From: Gordonia alkanivorans NBRC 16433
GTDB lineage: Bacteria > Actinomycetota > Actinomycetes > Mycobacteriales > Mycobacteriaceae
DNA: 64,000 bases
Direction of reading: 5' to 3'
NCBI RefSeq assembly: GCF_000225505.1
Contig: NZ_BACI01000050.1
Location: 1-64,000, forward strand
Of this stretch, positions 37,665-46,318 are shown piece after piece. The position numbers were made by a program, and so were the translations under genes. Positions within the stretch are counted from its first letter, which is position 1. Each line of letters opens with the position of its first letter. The notes under the pieces are model-generated. The model saw only the letters and a list, made by a program, of their open reading frames with translations, searched no databases and was not told the DNA's origin.

Positions 37665-38960
37665 ATGAGCAACGTCGGAAAGCCCCGCACCGCCGCGGAG
37701 ATCCAGCAGGACTGGGACACCAACCCCCGCTGGAAGGGCATCAAGCGCGACTACACCGCCGAGCAGGTCGCTCAGCTCCAGGGTTCGGTCGTCGAGGAGC
37801 ACACCCTCGCCCGCCGTGGCGCCGAGATCCTGTGGGACGGCGTGACCAAGGGTGACGGTTCCTACATCAACGCTCTCGGCGCCCTCACCGGCAACCAGGC
37901 CGTGCAGCAGGTCCGCGCCGGCCTGAAGGCCGTGTACCTGTCGGGTTGGCAGGTCGCCGGTGACGCCAACCTGTCCGGCCACACCTACCCCGACCAGTCG
38001 CTGTACCCGGCGAACTCGGTTCCCAACGTTGTTCGTCGCATCAACAACGCGCTGCTCCGCGCCGACGAGATCGCCCGCGTCGAGGGTGACGACTCGGTCG
38101 ACAACTGGGTCGTGCCGATCGTCGCCGATGGTGAGGCCGGCTTCGGTGGCGCTCTCAACGTCTACGAGCTCCAGAAGGCCATGATCGCCGCGGGTGCTGC
38201 CGGTACCCACTGGGAGGATCAGCTCGCCTCGGAGAAGAAGTGCGGCCACCTCGGTGGCAAGGTGCTCATCCCGACCCAGCAGCACATCCGCACCCTGAAC
38301 TCGGCCCGCCTGGCCGCCGACGTCGCCGGTGTCCCCACCGTCGTCATCGCGCGTACCGACGCCGAGGCCGCGACCCTCATCACCTCCGATGTGGACGACC
38401 GCGACAAGCAGTTCGTCACCGGTGAGCGCACCGCCGAGGGCTACTACCACGTGAAGAACGGCATCGAGCCGTGCATCGAGCGTGCGAAGTCCTACGCTCC
38501 GTACGCCGACATGATCTGGATGGAGACCGGTACCCCGGATCTCGAGCTGGCTCGCAAGTTCGCCGAGGCCGTCAAGGCCGAGTACCCCGACCAGCTGCTG
38601 TCCTACAACTGCAGCCCGTCGTTCAACTGGAGCAAGCACCTCGACGACAGCACCATCGCCAAGTTCCAGAACGAGCTGGGCGCCATGGGCTTCACCTTCC
38701 AGTTCATCACCCTGGCCGGCTTCCACTCGCTCAACTACGGCATGTTCGACCTTGCCTACGGTTACGCCCGCGAGCAGATGACCGCCTTCGTCGACCTGCA
38801 GAACCGCGAGTTCAAGGCAGCCGACGAGCGTGGCTTCACCGCCGTCAAGCACCAGCGTGAGGTCGGCGCCGGGTACTTCGACAGCATCGCCACCACCGTC
38901 GACCCGAACACCTCGACCGCAGCTCTCAAGGGCTCGACCGAAGAGGGCCAGTTCCACTAG
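37665..38960 (+). CDS. icl: Isocitrate lyase
   Basis: This 431-residue enzyme has the catalytic loop KKCGH with C193, and the family stretches [40 protein letters not shown] and [15 protein letters not shown]. It splits isocitrate into succinate and glyoxylate in the glyoxylate shunt, and in mycobacteria also methylisocitrate. The size fits ICL1. The ribosome site is weak. Gene order ramB-lipoprotein-icl-fadB2 matches the mycobacterial locus and supports use of fatty acids and acetate. A hairpin terminator separates it from fadB2. Confidence 0.97.
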   Translation: MSNVGKPRTAAEIQQDWDTNPRWKGIKRDYTAEQVAQLQGSVVEEHTLARRGAEILWDGVTKGDGSYINALGALTGNQAVQQVRAGLKAVYLSGWQVAGDANLSGHTYPDQSLYPANSVPNVVRRINNALLRADEIARVEGDDSVDNWVVPIVADGEAGFGGALNVYELQKAMIAAGAAGTHWEDQLASEKKCGHLGGKVLIPTQQHIRTLNSARLAADVAGVPTVVIARTDAEAATLITSDVDDRDKQFVTGERTAEGYYHVKNGIEPCIERAKSYAPYADMIWMETGTPDLELARKFAEAVKAEYPDQLLSYNCSPSFNWSKHLDDSTIAKFQNELGAMGFTFQFITLAGFHSLNYGMFDLAYGYAREQMTAFVDLQNREFKAADERGFTAVKHQREVGAGYFDSIATTVDPNTSTAALKGSTEEGQFH

Positions 38961-38999
38961 GAGCTATTCCGCCTGCCCGGAACTTTGGCGAACCCCTTC

Positions 39000-39031
39000 A
39001 GGCGGTCCGCGGCTTTCGCTGCGGGCCGCCT
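39000..39031 (+). terminator. icl terminator
   Basis: Eleven-bp arms (39000-39010 and 39021-39031, one G-U pair) enclose a 10-nt loop, with no T-run. Confidence 0.7.
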
Positions 39032-39123
39032 GCTGGCGTATCAAGGGCTTTGGTCGTACCCCGGGAGTTACCCGTGTTCTTACGAGATCAGTTGTCACAT
39101 AGGCGTTTCCCGGAGGATCTGAC

Positions 39124-40011
39124 ATGACAAGCCAGAAGATCACCCGAGTCGGCATCGTCGGAGCCGGACAGATGGGCGCCGGGATCGCCGAGGTGTGTGC
39201 CCGGGCCCAAGCCGACGTACTGGTCTACGAATCCACCCGCGATCTCCTCTCCGCGGGGCGCGCCCGCATCCTGAGTTCGCTCGATCGGGGAGTGTCGAGC
39301 GGCAAACTGACCGAACGCGAACGCGACCAGGCGGCCGACCGACTCACCTTCACCTCGGATTTGAACGACTTCGCCGACCGTCAGCTGGTCTGCGAGGCCG
39401 TCGTCGAGGACGAGGCCGTCAAGACCGCGATCTTCACCGACCTCGACAAGATCGTCGACGATCCGCACGCGGTCCTCGCGTCGAACACATCCTCCATCGC
39501 GATCATGAAGCTGGCCACGGCGACTCAGAGCGCCGCCCGCGTGATCGGCCTCCACTTCTTCAATCCCGTACCCGTGCTCCCTCTGGTCGAGCTCGTCACC
39601 ACGCCGGTGACCGCTCCCGAGGTGACCGCGCGGGCCGAAACCTTTGCGCACGACGTCCTCGGCAAGCAGGTGATCCGTTCCGCCGACCGCTCGGGCTTCG
39701 TCGTCAACGCCCTGCTCGTTCCCTATCTGCTCTCCGCGATCCGCATGGTGGAGAGCAGATTCTCGACGGTCGAGGACATCGACAGGGCCATGATGCTCGG
39801 TTGCGCCCATCCGATGGGGCCGCTGAAGCTCGCCGACCTGGTGGGTCTCGACACCGTCAAGGCCATTGCCGACAAGATGCACGAGGAGTTCGACGAGCCG
39901 CTCTACGCGCCGCCCCCGCTGCTGGTGCAGATGGTCACCTCGGGCCGTCTCGGCAAGAAGGCCGGTCACGGCTTCTATGAGTACGAGCGGGTTCTCGCCG
40001 GCAAAAGGTGA
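39124..40011 (+). CDS. fadB2: 3-hydroxybutyryl-CoA dehydrogenase
   Basis: This 295-residue enzyme has the NAD motif GAGQMGAGIAEVCA (G13, G15, G18), the SNTSSIAIMKL loop, the catalytic-histidine motif RVIGLHFFNPVPVLPLVEL and a C-terminal domain ending GRLGKKAGHGFYEY. It oxidises (S)-3-hydroxyacyl-CoA in beta-oxidation or runs in reverse for butyrate/PHB routes. It follows icl as in M. tuberculosis Rv0467-Rv0468. The ATG is chosen at the start of the Rossmann fold. Confidence 0.95.
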   Translation: MTSQKITRVGIVGAGQMGAGIAEVCARAQADVLVYESTRDLLSAGRARILSSLDRGVSSGKLTERERDQAADRLTFTSDLNDFADRQLVCEAVVEDEAVKTAIFTDLDKIVDDPHAVLASNTSSIAIMKLATATQSAARVIGLHFFNPVPVLPLVELVTTPVTAPEVTARAETFAHDVLGKQVIRSADRSGFVVNALLVPYLLSAIRMVESRFSTVEDIDRAMMLGCAHPMGPLKLADLVGLDTVKAIADKMHEEFDEPLYAPPPLLVQMVTSGRLGKKAGHGFYEYERVLAGKR

Positions 40012-40023
40012 GCTGAGACACAG

Positions 40024-40066
40024 GTGTTAGCAGAATGCTTGCATTTGCTAGCACGGCGTGGATACT
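40024..40066 (+). promoter_or_regulatory. Shared hbhA-type operator/promoter, copy 1
   Basis: GTGTTAGCA and TGCTAGCAC form a 9-bp inverted repeat with one mismatch (40024-40054) around ATGCTTGCAT. TTGCAT (40039-40044) and GATACT (40061-40066) are candidate -35 and -10 elements 16 bp apart. The same arrangement, TTAGC-N5-GCTTGCA-N2-TGCTAGCA, recurs at 46244-46270. The mRNA would have a leader of about 190 nt before hbhA. Confidence 0.75.
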
Positions 40067-40263
40067 GGACTTCGGAAACACCAATACCGATGGCGCCGCG
40101 GTTCCCTAATCTCGCGCGGTGACGAGCCGGAAGATCATGGCGGCTTGCGACACCGGACATCGGGTCGAACCGACGACAAACCGACATGCGCCCGGCAATG
40201 ATGCCGAGATCGGCGAGACCGCATGTGCTGCAGCGCGATTGGTGCCAACAGAAGGAGTCACTC

Positions 40264-41046
40264 GTGACCACCACCCGTAACTACGCCCCCCTCTACGCCG
40301 CAGTCGGCGCCGGTGACTATGCCTTCACGCAGGTCACCGAGAAGCTCACCGAGCTCCGTGAGCGCACCGAGGCCGCCGCCGAGACCGCCCAGACGCGTCT
40401 CGAGGCTCGCTACACCGAGACCAAGGCCCTCATCACCGACCTGCCCGAGACGGCTCAGAGCCGCTTCGATGAGGCCAAGACCCGCATCGAGTCGCTCTCC
40501 GAGGAAGTTCCCACCGAGATCGACGAACTCCGCGGCAAGCTGACCGCCGACGAGCTCAAGAAGCTGGCCGACCCGTACGTCGAGAAGGCCACCGACTTCT
40601 ACAACACGCTCGCCGAGCGTGGCGAGGCCACCCTCGAGCGCCTGCGCAAGAAGCCGGTCGTCCAGGAGAACCTGTCCCGTGTGGAGAAGGTCTACAACGA
40701 CGCGGTCGACATCACCGAAGACGCCCTCGGCGTCGTGTCCTCGCAGACCCGCCTCGTCGGTGAGCGCGCCGCCAAGCTGGCCGGTCGCGTGAGCGAAGAG
40801 GTCGAGGACGTCGCCGTCGCCATCGAAGAGATCGGCGGCGACATCAAGGAGCAGGCCGACGACGCGGCCAAGGAGATCGACGGCGCCGCAGGCACTGTCG
40901 AGGCCAAGGCCCGCACCGCCCAGGCATCGCCGGCCAAGAAGGTCGCCGAGGCCAAGGACGAGTCGGTTCCCCCGGTGAAGAAGGTCCCGGCCAAGAAGTC
41001 GCCCGCCAAGAAGGCTCCGGCCAAGAAGGCGACCACCGCGAAGTAA
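40264..41046 (+). CDS. hbhA: Heparin-binding hemagglutinin-like adhesin (HbhA)
   Basis: This 260-residue protein has no signal peptide, a long charged coiled coil (residues 20-210, e.g. VTEKLTELRERTEAAAETAQ) and a lysine-rich PAKK-repeat tail (residues 224-260), as in mycobacterial HbhA. In mycobacteria the tail is methylated and binds heparan sulfate, and the protein also touches lipid bodies and membranes. AAGGAG (40251-40256) selects GTG 40264. It lies after fadB2, not after the XRE gene where M. tuberculosis hbhA is found; a paralogue occupies that place (46867-47952). Confidence 0.9.
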   Translation: MTTTRNYAPLYAAVGAGDYAFTQVTEKLTELRERTEAAAETAQTRLEARYTETKALITDLPETAQSRFDEAKTRIESLSEEVPTEIDELRGKLTADELKKLADPYVEKATDFYNTLAERGEATLERLRKKPVVQENLSRVEKVYNDAVDITEDALGVVSSQTRLVGERAAKLAGRVSEEVEDVAVAIEEIGGDIKEQADDAAKEIDGAAGTVEAKARTAQASPAKKVAEAKDESVPPVKKVPAKKSPAKKAPAKKATTAK

Positions 41047-41064
41047 GCACTCGCGCAAGTCACT

Positions 41065-41096
41065 ACGACGCCCCCGCTGTCCGGCGGGGGCGTCGT
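41065..41096 (+). terminator. hbhA terminator
   Basis: Perfect 13-bp arms (41065-41077 and 41084-41096) close a 6-nt loop 19 bp after the hbhA stop. Confidence 0.85.
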
Positions 41097-41138
41097 CGTG
41101 TGTGCGCTCGGGTGTTTCCCCCGCGCGGGCTGGATTCC

Positions 41139-41224
41139 TTCCCGCGGGGAGGACTACCTCCCGCGGGCGCCAGCCGATAAGCGCGAGGGAATCGGGCCGG
41201 CGGCAAGGAAACAGTCACGCGGGA
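41139..41224 (+). repeat. Left inverted repeat flanking the AbiEi/nuclease-like gene
   Basis: This GC-rich block is repeated in inverted orientation at 42223-42311. Identity is exact over 22 bp (41162-41183 versus 42267-42288), including GGGCGCCAGCCGATAAGCG, and can be followed for about 85 bp by eye. The repeat begins after the hbhA terminator and overlaps the last 10 bp of the gene. Confidence 0.8.
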
Positions 41225-42171
41225 ATGGTCCTCGACGACAGCAGCTTCAGACTTTCCAGCCACGGACGAAGCATCCCCACCACCGCACCCTTCTTGAGAT
41301 CCGTCCACGTCCATCGGACGACGATGGCACCGAGAGCGCGCAGGTCATCCTCACGACGCTTCTCCCGCATCACGGCATCTTCGACGGTGGTTCCGGGTTT
41401 GCGCAGCCGGCCGTACTTGACCATCCCGTCGAACTCGCCGATGAGCCGCTCGTCCCAGTCGAAGTCCGAATAGTAGGTGCCGCGACGGCCGCGGAACTCG
41501 TGCTGGAGTCTCGGTATCGGCAACCCCGCCTCGATCATCTGCGCGCGACTCCAGGATTCGGCCACGTTCTCGGACAGGGGGTCGGCGAGTCGCAACGCCC
41601 GTCGGGCGGTGCGGACACCTCGGCGTCGACGATCCGCCAGGGTATGTGCGAGCTTTTCGGCGTTCGCGCCGGTACGCAGGGCCTGATCGAATGCGGCCAG
41701 CGACTGGGCGAAAGTGCCGCTCGTTGCGACATCGACCGCGGTGCGTTCGAGGGTCGTGACCAGCATGCCGTCGACCTCGACGATGTCGTCGTCACCGAAT
41801 GGTGCTGCGTGGACGTGGCGGTGCCCCTGGATGAATCCACCCGACTTCTTCCCGTTCACGACGTGCACGGACTCGATGTCCGGTTTGAGGAGTGGGAGTC
41901 CGTGGACGGCGGCAGCCGACGCATGACTCAGCGGCATTGCCTGCGCACCGGCGTCGCAGTTGGTCGCAACCGCGATCGCTTTGAACCGGGGTAACCGTTG
42001 GGCGCCCTCATGTCCGACGAACTGTGTCGATGCCGGTACGAACACGCCTGGCACGAGACGTATGAGTTCGCGGCGGCGGACGGCGGCCGCGAGCTCGTTG
42101 TCGGAGATCGCGGCGTCGAGCGCTGCGGCTCTCCTGACGAGACCGTACTGATCGATTGGGAAGGCCATCAT
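41215..42171 (-). CDS. AbiEi-like winged-helix protein with a C-terminal DUF559-like nuclease domain
   Basis: This protein of about 318 residues has an N-terminal AbiEi-type winged helix (LVRRAAALDAAISDNELAAA, then VRRRELIRLVPGVFV), a middle domain with HASAAAVHGLPL, and a C-terminal region YYSDFDWDERLIGEFDGMVK...REKRREDDLRALGAIVVRW that resembles Vsr/DUF559 endonuclease folds (Asp, Glu and Lys spaced as in PD-(D/E)XK enzymes). Such genes are common and variable in Actinobacteria; a defence or antitoxin role is possible but unproven, and no AbiEii toxin is next to it. The start is ambiguous: ATG 42171, ATG 42168 or GTG 42186. Inverted repeats flank it on both sides. Confidence 0.75.
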   Translation of the reverse strand: MMAFPIDQYGLVRRAAALDAAISDNELAAAVRRRELIRLVPGVFVPASTQFVGHEGAQRLPRFKAIAVATNCDAGAQAMPLSHASAAAVHGLPLLKPDIESVHVVNGKKSGGFIQGHRHVHAAPFGDDDIVEVDGMLVTTLERTAVDVATSGTFAQSLAAFDQALRTGANAEKLAHTLADRRRRGVRTARRALRLADPLSENVAESWSRAQMIEAGLPIPRLQHEFRGRRGTYYSDFDWDERLIGEFDGMVKYGRLRKPGTTVEDAVMREKRREDDLRALGAIVVRWTWTDLKKGAVVGMLRPWLESLKLLSSRTIPA

Positions 42172-42222
42172 CCTTCTTTGACGCACCGAAACGCATTTCG
42201 GCTCCCACCGATCTCATCGCCT

Positions 42223-42311
42223 TCCCGCCGCGTGTCCGTTTCCCTCCCGCCGTACCCCTGCCCTCCCGCTTATCGGCTGGCGCCCGCGCAAAGGAACTCC
42301 TCCCGCGGCGA
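42223..42311 (-). repeat. Right inverted repeat flanking the AbiEi/nuclease-like gene
   Basis: This is the inverted copy of the block at 41139-41224, located upstream of the gene and before the end of the PPK2 gene. It carries CGCTTATCGGCTGGCGCCC, the reverse complement of the left core. Together they bracket a unit of about 1.17 kb. Confidence 0.8.
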
Positions 42312-42348
42312 CGAAGCGCTCACGCGGGAGTGGCTCTTTTCGCGACGT

Positions 42349-43200
42349 TCAGTCGCTGGCGGCGAGCCGCTTCTTCTCGGCCTCGACGTCGAAATCCGCT
42401 TTCGGCCAGTCGAGATCGAGGCCGGCGAGTGCGGTGGTGAGCAGCTCGCAGACAGCGAGGCGGGCGAACCACTTCCGGTTCGCGGGGATCACGAACCAGG
42501 GTGCCGAGTCCTTGTCGGTCAGGTCGAAAACGTCCTGGTAGGCCTCGAGGTAGGCGTCCCAGTGGGCGCGCTCGTCGATGTCACCCGGGTTGAACTTCCA
42601 GTACTTGTCCGGACGGTCGAGACGTTCGGCGAGACGTGCCTTCTGCTCGTCCTTGGACACCACCAGGCAGCACTTGATGATCGTGGTGCCGTTGGCGACC
42701 AGTTCGGACTCGAACTGGTTGATGAGATCGTAGCGCTTCTCCCACTCCGACTTCGGGACGAGGTTGTGTACCCGTACGGGCAGGACGTCCTCGTAGTGCG
42801 ACCGGTCGAAGATCCCGATCCGGCCGGCGGGCGGGAGCGCCTTGTTGATGCGCCACAGGAAGTCGTGCTGCAACTCTTCCGGCGTCGGCTTCCCGAATCC
42901 CTTGATGGACAACCCCTGTGGGTCGAGGAGACCTCCCACGTGCCGGACGATGCCGCCCTTGCCCGCGGTGTCCATGCCCTGCAGGACCAGCAGTACCGAC
43001 CGGTGGTCGCCGGCACGGCCGTTGGCGTACAGCAACTCCTGGAGGCCGGCCAGCTCCTCACCGCGTTTCACGAGAAGCTCTGCGCCGGAGATCTTGTCAC
43101 CGTCGAACCCGGGCGTCGATCCGGGGTCGAAGGAGGCGATCGGCCCGACCGCACCTGCGCGGAGGGCTCCGGCGGCGGGAATGGACCAACCGTTCCTCAT
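42349..43200 (-). CDS. PPK2-family polyphosphate:nucleotide phosphotransferase
   Basis: This 283-residue enzyme has Walker A QGMDTAGKGG (K81), a Walker B-like IGIFDRSHYEDVLPVRV, and the PPK2 lid around KARLAERLDRPDKYWKFNPG. The motif spelling differs from the class I enzyme at 10631 and fits the branch acting on AMP and ADP. It would use polyphosphate to phosphorylate nucleotides. Its ATG overlaps the stop of the SDR gene by 4 bp, so it is translated from the TetR-SDR-PPK2 operon. Confidence 0.9.
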   Translation of the reverse strand: MRNGWSIPAAGALRAGAVGPIASFDPGSTPGFDGDKISGAELLVKRGEELAGLQELLYANGRAGDHRSVLLVLQGMDTAGKGGIVRHVGGLLDPQGLSIKGFGKPTPEELQHDFLWRINKALPPAGRIGIFDRSHYEDVLPVRVHNLVPKSEWEKRYDLINQFESELVANGTTIIKCCLVVSKDEQKARLAERLDRPDKYWKFNPGDIDERAHWDAYLEAYQDVFDLTDKDSAPWFVIPANRKWFARLAVCELLTTALAGLDLDWPKADFDVEAEKKRLAASD

Positions 43201-44024
43201 GACTCGTCCTCTCGTGGCTCCACTGCTTGATCGGTCTCGATCGCCGGCGGGAACAGCGGCCCGCCGCCGAATGCGCCGCGATGCGAATCCGGTGGTGTGC
43301 CATCGTTGTTGACGATCCCGTAGCGGGCGCCCAGTTCGGCGGTGACGAGGGTGTGGCCGCTGTGCGCGGCGAGGTCGGGGTCCTGCGCGAGGCGGGAGAT
43401 CACGCGACCCACGAACTCCGGGTCCTCGGCTCGTTGCAGCGAGAAACCGGCGAACTCGTCGAGGCCGAGCGACAGCAGTAGCTCGGTGCGGATCAGGCCC
43501 AGCCACAACGAGATCGCGCTGACCCCGGTGCCCTTCAGCTCGACGGCCATGTCCGCGGCCATCTTGTCCAGCGCCGTCTTGCTCATCCCGTACAGCACCG
43601 AATGCAGATGGCCGCGGGAACCGAACGACGAGATGTTCGTGATCAGACCCCGACCGGCCTCGGTCATCAGCTGCGCCGCATGCACCGAGGCCACGTAGTG
43701 GGCACGCAGACCCACGCCGATCAGGGTGTCCCAGTCGTCGACCGGGCGCTTCCAGAACGGGTCCGAGAACCCGCCGAATCCCTTCGGCGCCGCCCACGCG
43801 TTGTTGACGAGGAGGTCGAGTTGCCCACTGGAAGAGGCGATCTCGTCGAACACCGCGGCCACCGCGGCGTCGTCGGTGTGGTCGCACGCAAGGGCGATGG
43901 CGCCCTCCGGTCCGGTGCCGTGACGTGAGGTGACGTAGGTGGTCCAGCCGTCGTCGACGAGCGAACGGGCGACGCCCTGGCCGACGCCCCGGCTACCGCC
44001 GGTCACCAGCGCGACCCGGCTCAT
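43197..44024 (-). CDS. Short-chain dehydrogenase/reductase
   Basis: This 275-residue SDR has VALVTGGSRGVGQGVARSLV at the N-terminus, LLVNNAWAAPKGFGG as the NNAG motif and YGMSKTALDKMAADM with the active-site YxxxK. It is an NAD(P)-dependent oxidoreductase of unknown substrate. Start and stop overlap the neighbouring TetR and PPK2 genes by 4 bp each, which indicates tight translational coupling. Confidence 0.9.
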   Translation of the reverse strand: MSRVALVTGGSRGVGQGVARSLVDDGWTTYVTSRHGTGPEGAIALACDHTDDAAVAAVFDEIASSSGQLDLLVNNAWAAPKGFGGFSDPFWKRPVDDWDTLIGVGLRAHYVASVHAAQLMTEAGRGLITNISSFGSRGHLHSVLYGMSKTALDKMAADMAVELKGTGVSAISLWLGLIRTELLLSLGLDEFAGFSLQRAEDPEFVGRVISRLAQDPDLAAHSGHTLVTAELGARYGIVNNDGTPPDSHRGAFGGGPLFPPAIETDQAVEPREDES

Positions 44025-44824
44025 GAGCCGCCTGTCGCGTCGGACGGCGCCTCGCGTGCTGGTTCGGTCAGCGGCGGGGGAGAGGCGAGGAAGGCCTCGC
44101 GCGAGCCGTCGACGGCGGCGACGCCCACGACCGCGCTCCACACCATCATCGTCAGGTAGTCGACGACCTGGTCGGCGTCGAGCGTGCGGCTGGTCATCCA
44201 CCAGTCGACGACGTGCTGGATACCGCCGACGAGAGCGTGCGACCACAGCTCGGCGCCGGTGGTGTCCGCGCCGCGCTCGGTCATGCGCATCACGATGCTG
44301 CTCATGACCAGCTGCGACACCAGGCGTACCGAGTCGGCGGGAGCCGGCGACGAGGTCGGCGAGCTGGCGAGTGCGAAGCGGTACAGGTTGGGTTCGTCGT
44401 CGACCGCGTGGACGTACACACCGATGATCGTGTGGGTGAGCGTGTACTCGTCGACGTCGTCGGAGAGCGCCTCCGTCAGTCGCGGCCAGATCGTGTTCTC
44501 GAAGAAGCGCACGGTGGTCGCGACCCCGAGGTCGCTCTTGTCGGTGAAGTACCGGTAGAGAACGGTCTTGGAGACACCGATGTGGGCGGCGATCTCGTCC
44601 ATCCCGACGTCGGCGCCGAGCTCGCGGACAGCGGTGATGACGCCGTCGGTCAGCTCGGTGCGTCGGGCGAGCTTGTGCTTCTCCCAGCGCTGCTTGCGGC
44701 CGTCCGGTTTGGCGCCGGTCTCGGTGACCGTGGTCAGAACCTGTTCGAGGCCGCGCGTCACGTTGGCCGCAGCCGCCATCGCTGCACGCGCAGCAGCTGC
44801 GGGATTGGGGCGGTTGGCCATCAC
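44021..44824 (-). CDS. TetR-family regulator (Rv0472c-like)
   Basis: This regulator of 267 residues has an unusually long N-terminal extension (about 70 residues, Ala- and Lys-rich) before the HTH region GVITAVRELGADVGMDEIAA/HIGVSKTVLYRYFTDKSDL. Position and orientation against a DUF445 gene match M. tuberculosis Rv0472c-Rv0473. TACGCT (complement of 44831-44836) lies 6 nt before GTG 44824, so this leaderless start is favoured over ATG 44821. It heads an operon with the SDR and PPK2 genes. Confidence 0.88.
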   Translation of the reverse strand: MMANRPNPAAAARAAMAAAANVTRGLEQVLTTVTETGAKPDGRKQRWEKHKLARRTELTDGVITAVRELGADVGMDEIAAHIGVSKTVLYRYFTDKSDLGVATTVRFFENTIWPRLTEALSDDVDEYTLTHTIIGVYVHAVDDEPNLYRFALASSPTSSPAPADSVRLVSQLVMSSIVMRMTERGADTTGAELWSHALVGGIQHVVDWWMTSRTLDADQVVDYLTMMVWSAVVGVAAVDGSREAFLASPPPLTEPAREAPSDATGGS

Positions 44825-44862
44825 GACGCCAGCGTAGTCGGTTGATGGGTGACACTGGTGCC

Positions 44863-46203
44863 ATGGCATCGAGAGTGATCGAAGGAGTCGCCGGGCAGCC
44901 CGAGGGCAAGCCCGATGCGCCGTCCGCCCCTGGATTCGGAGGGGACAGCGCCGGGGATGCCGGCCGACGCAGGGATCTCCGCAGGATGAAGGCGGTCGCG
45001 ACCGGCTTCCTGGTCTTCGCGGCGGTGGTCTACCTCTTCACCCGCTACCTCGAGCACCGCGACGGCGCCGACGTCGCCGCGTGGGTCGGCTATGTGCAGG
45101 CCGCATCCGAGGCCGGCATGGTCGGCGCGCTGGCCGACTGGTTCGCGGTGACGGCTCTCTTCCGGCATCCGCTGGGTATCCCGATCCCGCACACCGCCCT
45201 GATCCGCAAGAAGAAGGACGACATCGGCGACCAGCTGGGCGGCTTCATCGAAGAGAACTTCATGACGCCCGAGGTCGTCGTCTACCGCGCACAGCAGATC
45301 GATCTGCCGCGACGGTTGTCGACGTGGGTCGCCGATCCGCGCAACGCGCCGCGGATCTCCGGCGAAGCGGCGCGCGCGATCCAGCTCGCGTCGGAGATGC
45401 TCCGCGACGAGGACGTCGAACAGCTCATCCAGGCCGCACTGAAGTGGGTCGCCGAACCCCAGTGGGCACCCCCGACGGGCCGCATCCTGGAACAGCTCAT
45501 CGCCGAGGACCGCCTCGAACCGGTCTTCCAGATGCTGTGCGATCGCGCGCACGAATGGGCGATCGGCAGCCAGGACCTCATCGACCGCCTCGTCGACCGC
45601 GACGGCCCGCAGTGGACGCCGAAGTTCGTCAACACACTCGTCGGCGACAAGATCCACCGGGAGCTCGTCGAGTTCACCTACAAGGTGCGCTCCGACCCCG
45701 ACCACGAATTGCGCCGGGCCATGCACGAATTCGTGGAGAAGTTCGCCGACGACCTGCAGAACGATCCCGAGATGATCGAGAAGTTCGAGGCGATCAAGAT
45801 GGAACTGGTGGGTCGCGACGAGGTCACCGGCGCGGCGTCGACCGCCTGGAAGACCGGCAAGGCCGTCATCGAGCAGATGCTCGACGACCCCAACAGCACG
45901 CTGCGGAACACCCTGTCGGACTCGATCATCCAGCTCGCCACCAGGATTCGCGACGACCGTCCGCTGCAGGAGAAGATGAACGGCTGGGTCGCGCGGGTCG
46001 CGCACCACATCGCCGCGAACTACTCGCAGGAGATCATCTCGGTCATCACCGAGACCGTGCGCGGTTGGGACGCCGACGACACCAGCCGCAAGATCGAACT
46101 GCAGGTGGGACGCGATCTGCAGTTCATCCGGATCAACGGCACCGTGGTCGGTGCGCTCGCCGGCCTGGTCATCCACACGACGTCGGTGCTGATCTTCCAC
46201 TGA
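44863..46203 (+). CDS. DUF445-family membrane-associated protein
   Basis: This 446-residue protein has one N-terminal membrane segment (AVATGFLVFAAVVYLFT), the family hallmark GALADWFAVTALFRHPLGIP and a long helical middle, then a C-terminal hydrophobic stretch (GTVVGALAGLVIHTTSVLIF). Function unknown; a homologue (Rv0473) sits at the same place in M. tuberculosis. An in-frame ATG at 44845 is an alternative start; only about 40 bp separate it from the divergent TetR gene. Confidence 0.88.
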   Translation: MASRVIEGVAGQPEGKPDAPSAPGFGGDSAGDAGRRRDLRRMKAVATGFLVFAAVVYLFTRYLEHRDGADVAAWVGYVQAASEAGMVGALADWFAVTALFRHPLGIPIPHTALIRKKKDDIGDQLGGFIEENFMTPEVVVYRAQQIDLPRRLSTWVADPRNAPRISGEAARAIQLASEMLRDEDVEQLIQAALKWVAEPQWAPPTGRILEQLIAEDRLEPVFQMLCDRAHEWAIGSQDLIDRLVDRDGPQWTPKFVNTLVGDKIHRELVEFTYKVRSDPDHELRRAMHEFVEKFADDLQNDPEMIEKFEAIKMELVGRDEVTGAASTAWKTGKAVIEQMLDDPNSTLRNTLSDSIIQLATRIRDDRPLQEKMNGWVARVAHHIAANYSQEIISVITETVRGWDADDTSRKIELQVGRDLQFIRINGTVVGALAGLVIHTTSVLIFH

Positions 46204-46240
46204 CGTCGAATCCCGGTGATCCGCCCACGATCCGACGCCC

Positions 46241-46284
46241 GGATTAGCTGTGTGCTTGCACGTGCTAGCAGCGACGTCGATACT
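46241..46284 (+). promoter_or_regulatory. Shared hbhA-type operator/promoter, copy 2
   Basis: TTAGC (46244-46248), GCTTGCA (46254-46260) and TGCTAGCA (46263-46270) stand at exactly the spacing of copy 1. TTGCAC and GATACT (46279-46284) are 17 bp apart as -35 and -10. The XRE start follows 34 nt later, so autoregulation is likely. Confidence 0.75.
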
Positions 46285-46318
46285 CGGTAGAGATGATCCA
46301 CCCCTGGAACGGAGCGTG

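Noticed and set aside
41215..42171. Complete AbiE toxin-antitoxin pair
   Set aside because: No AbiEii nucleotidyltransferase gene is next to it; only the AbiEi-like winged helix is seen.
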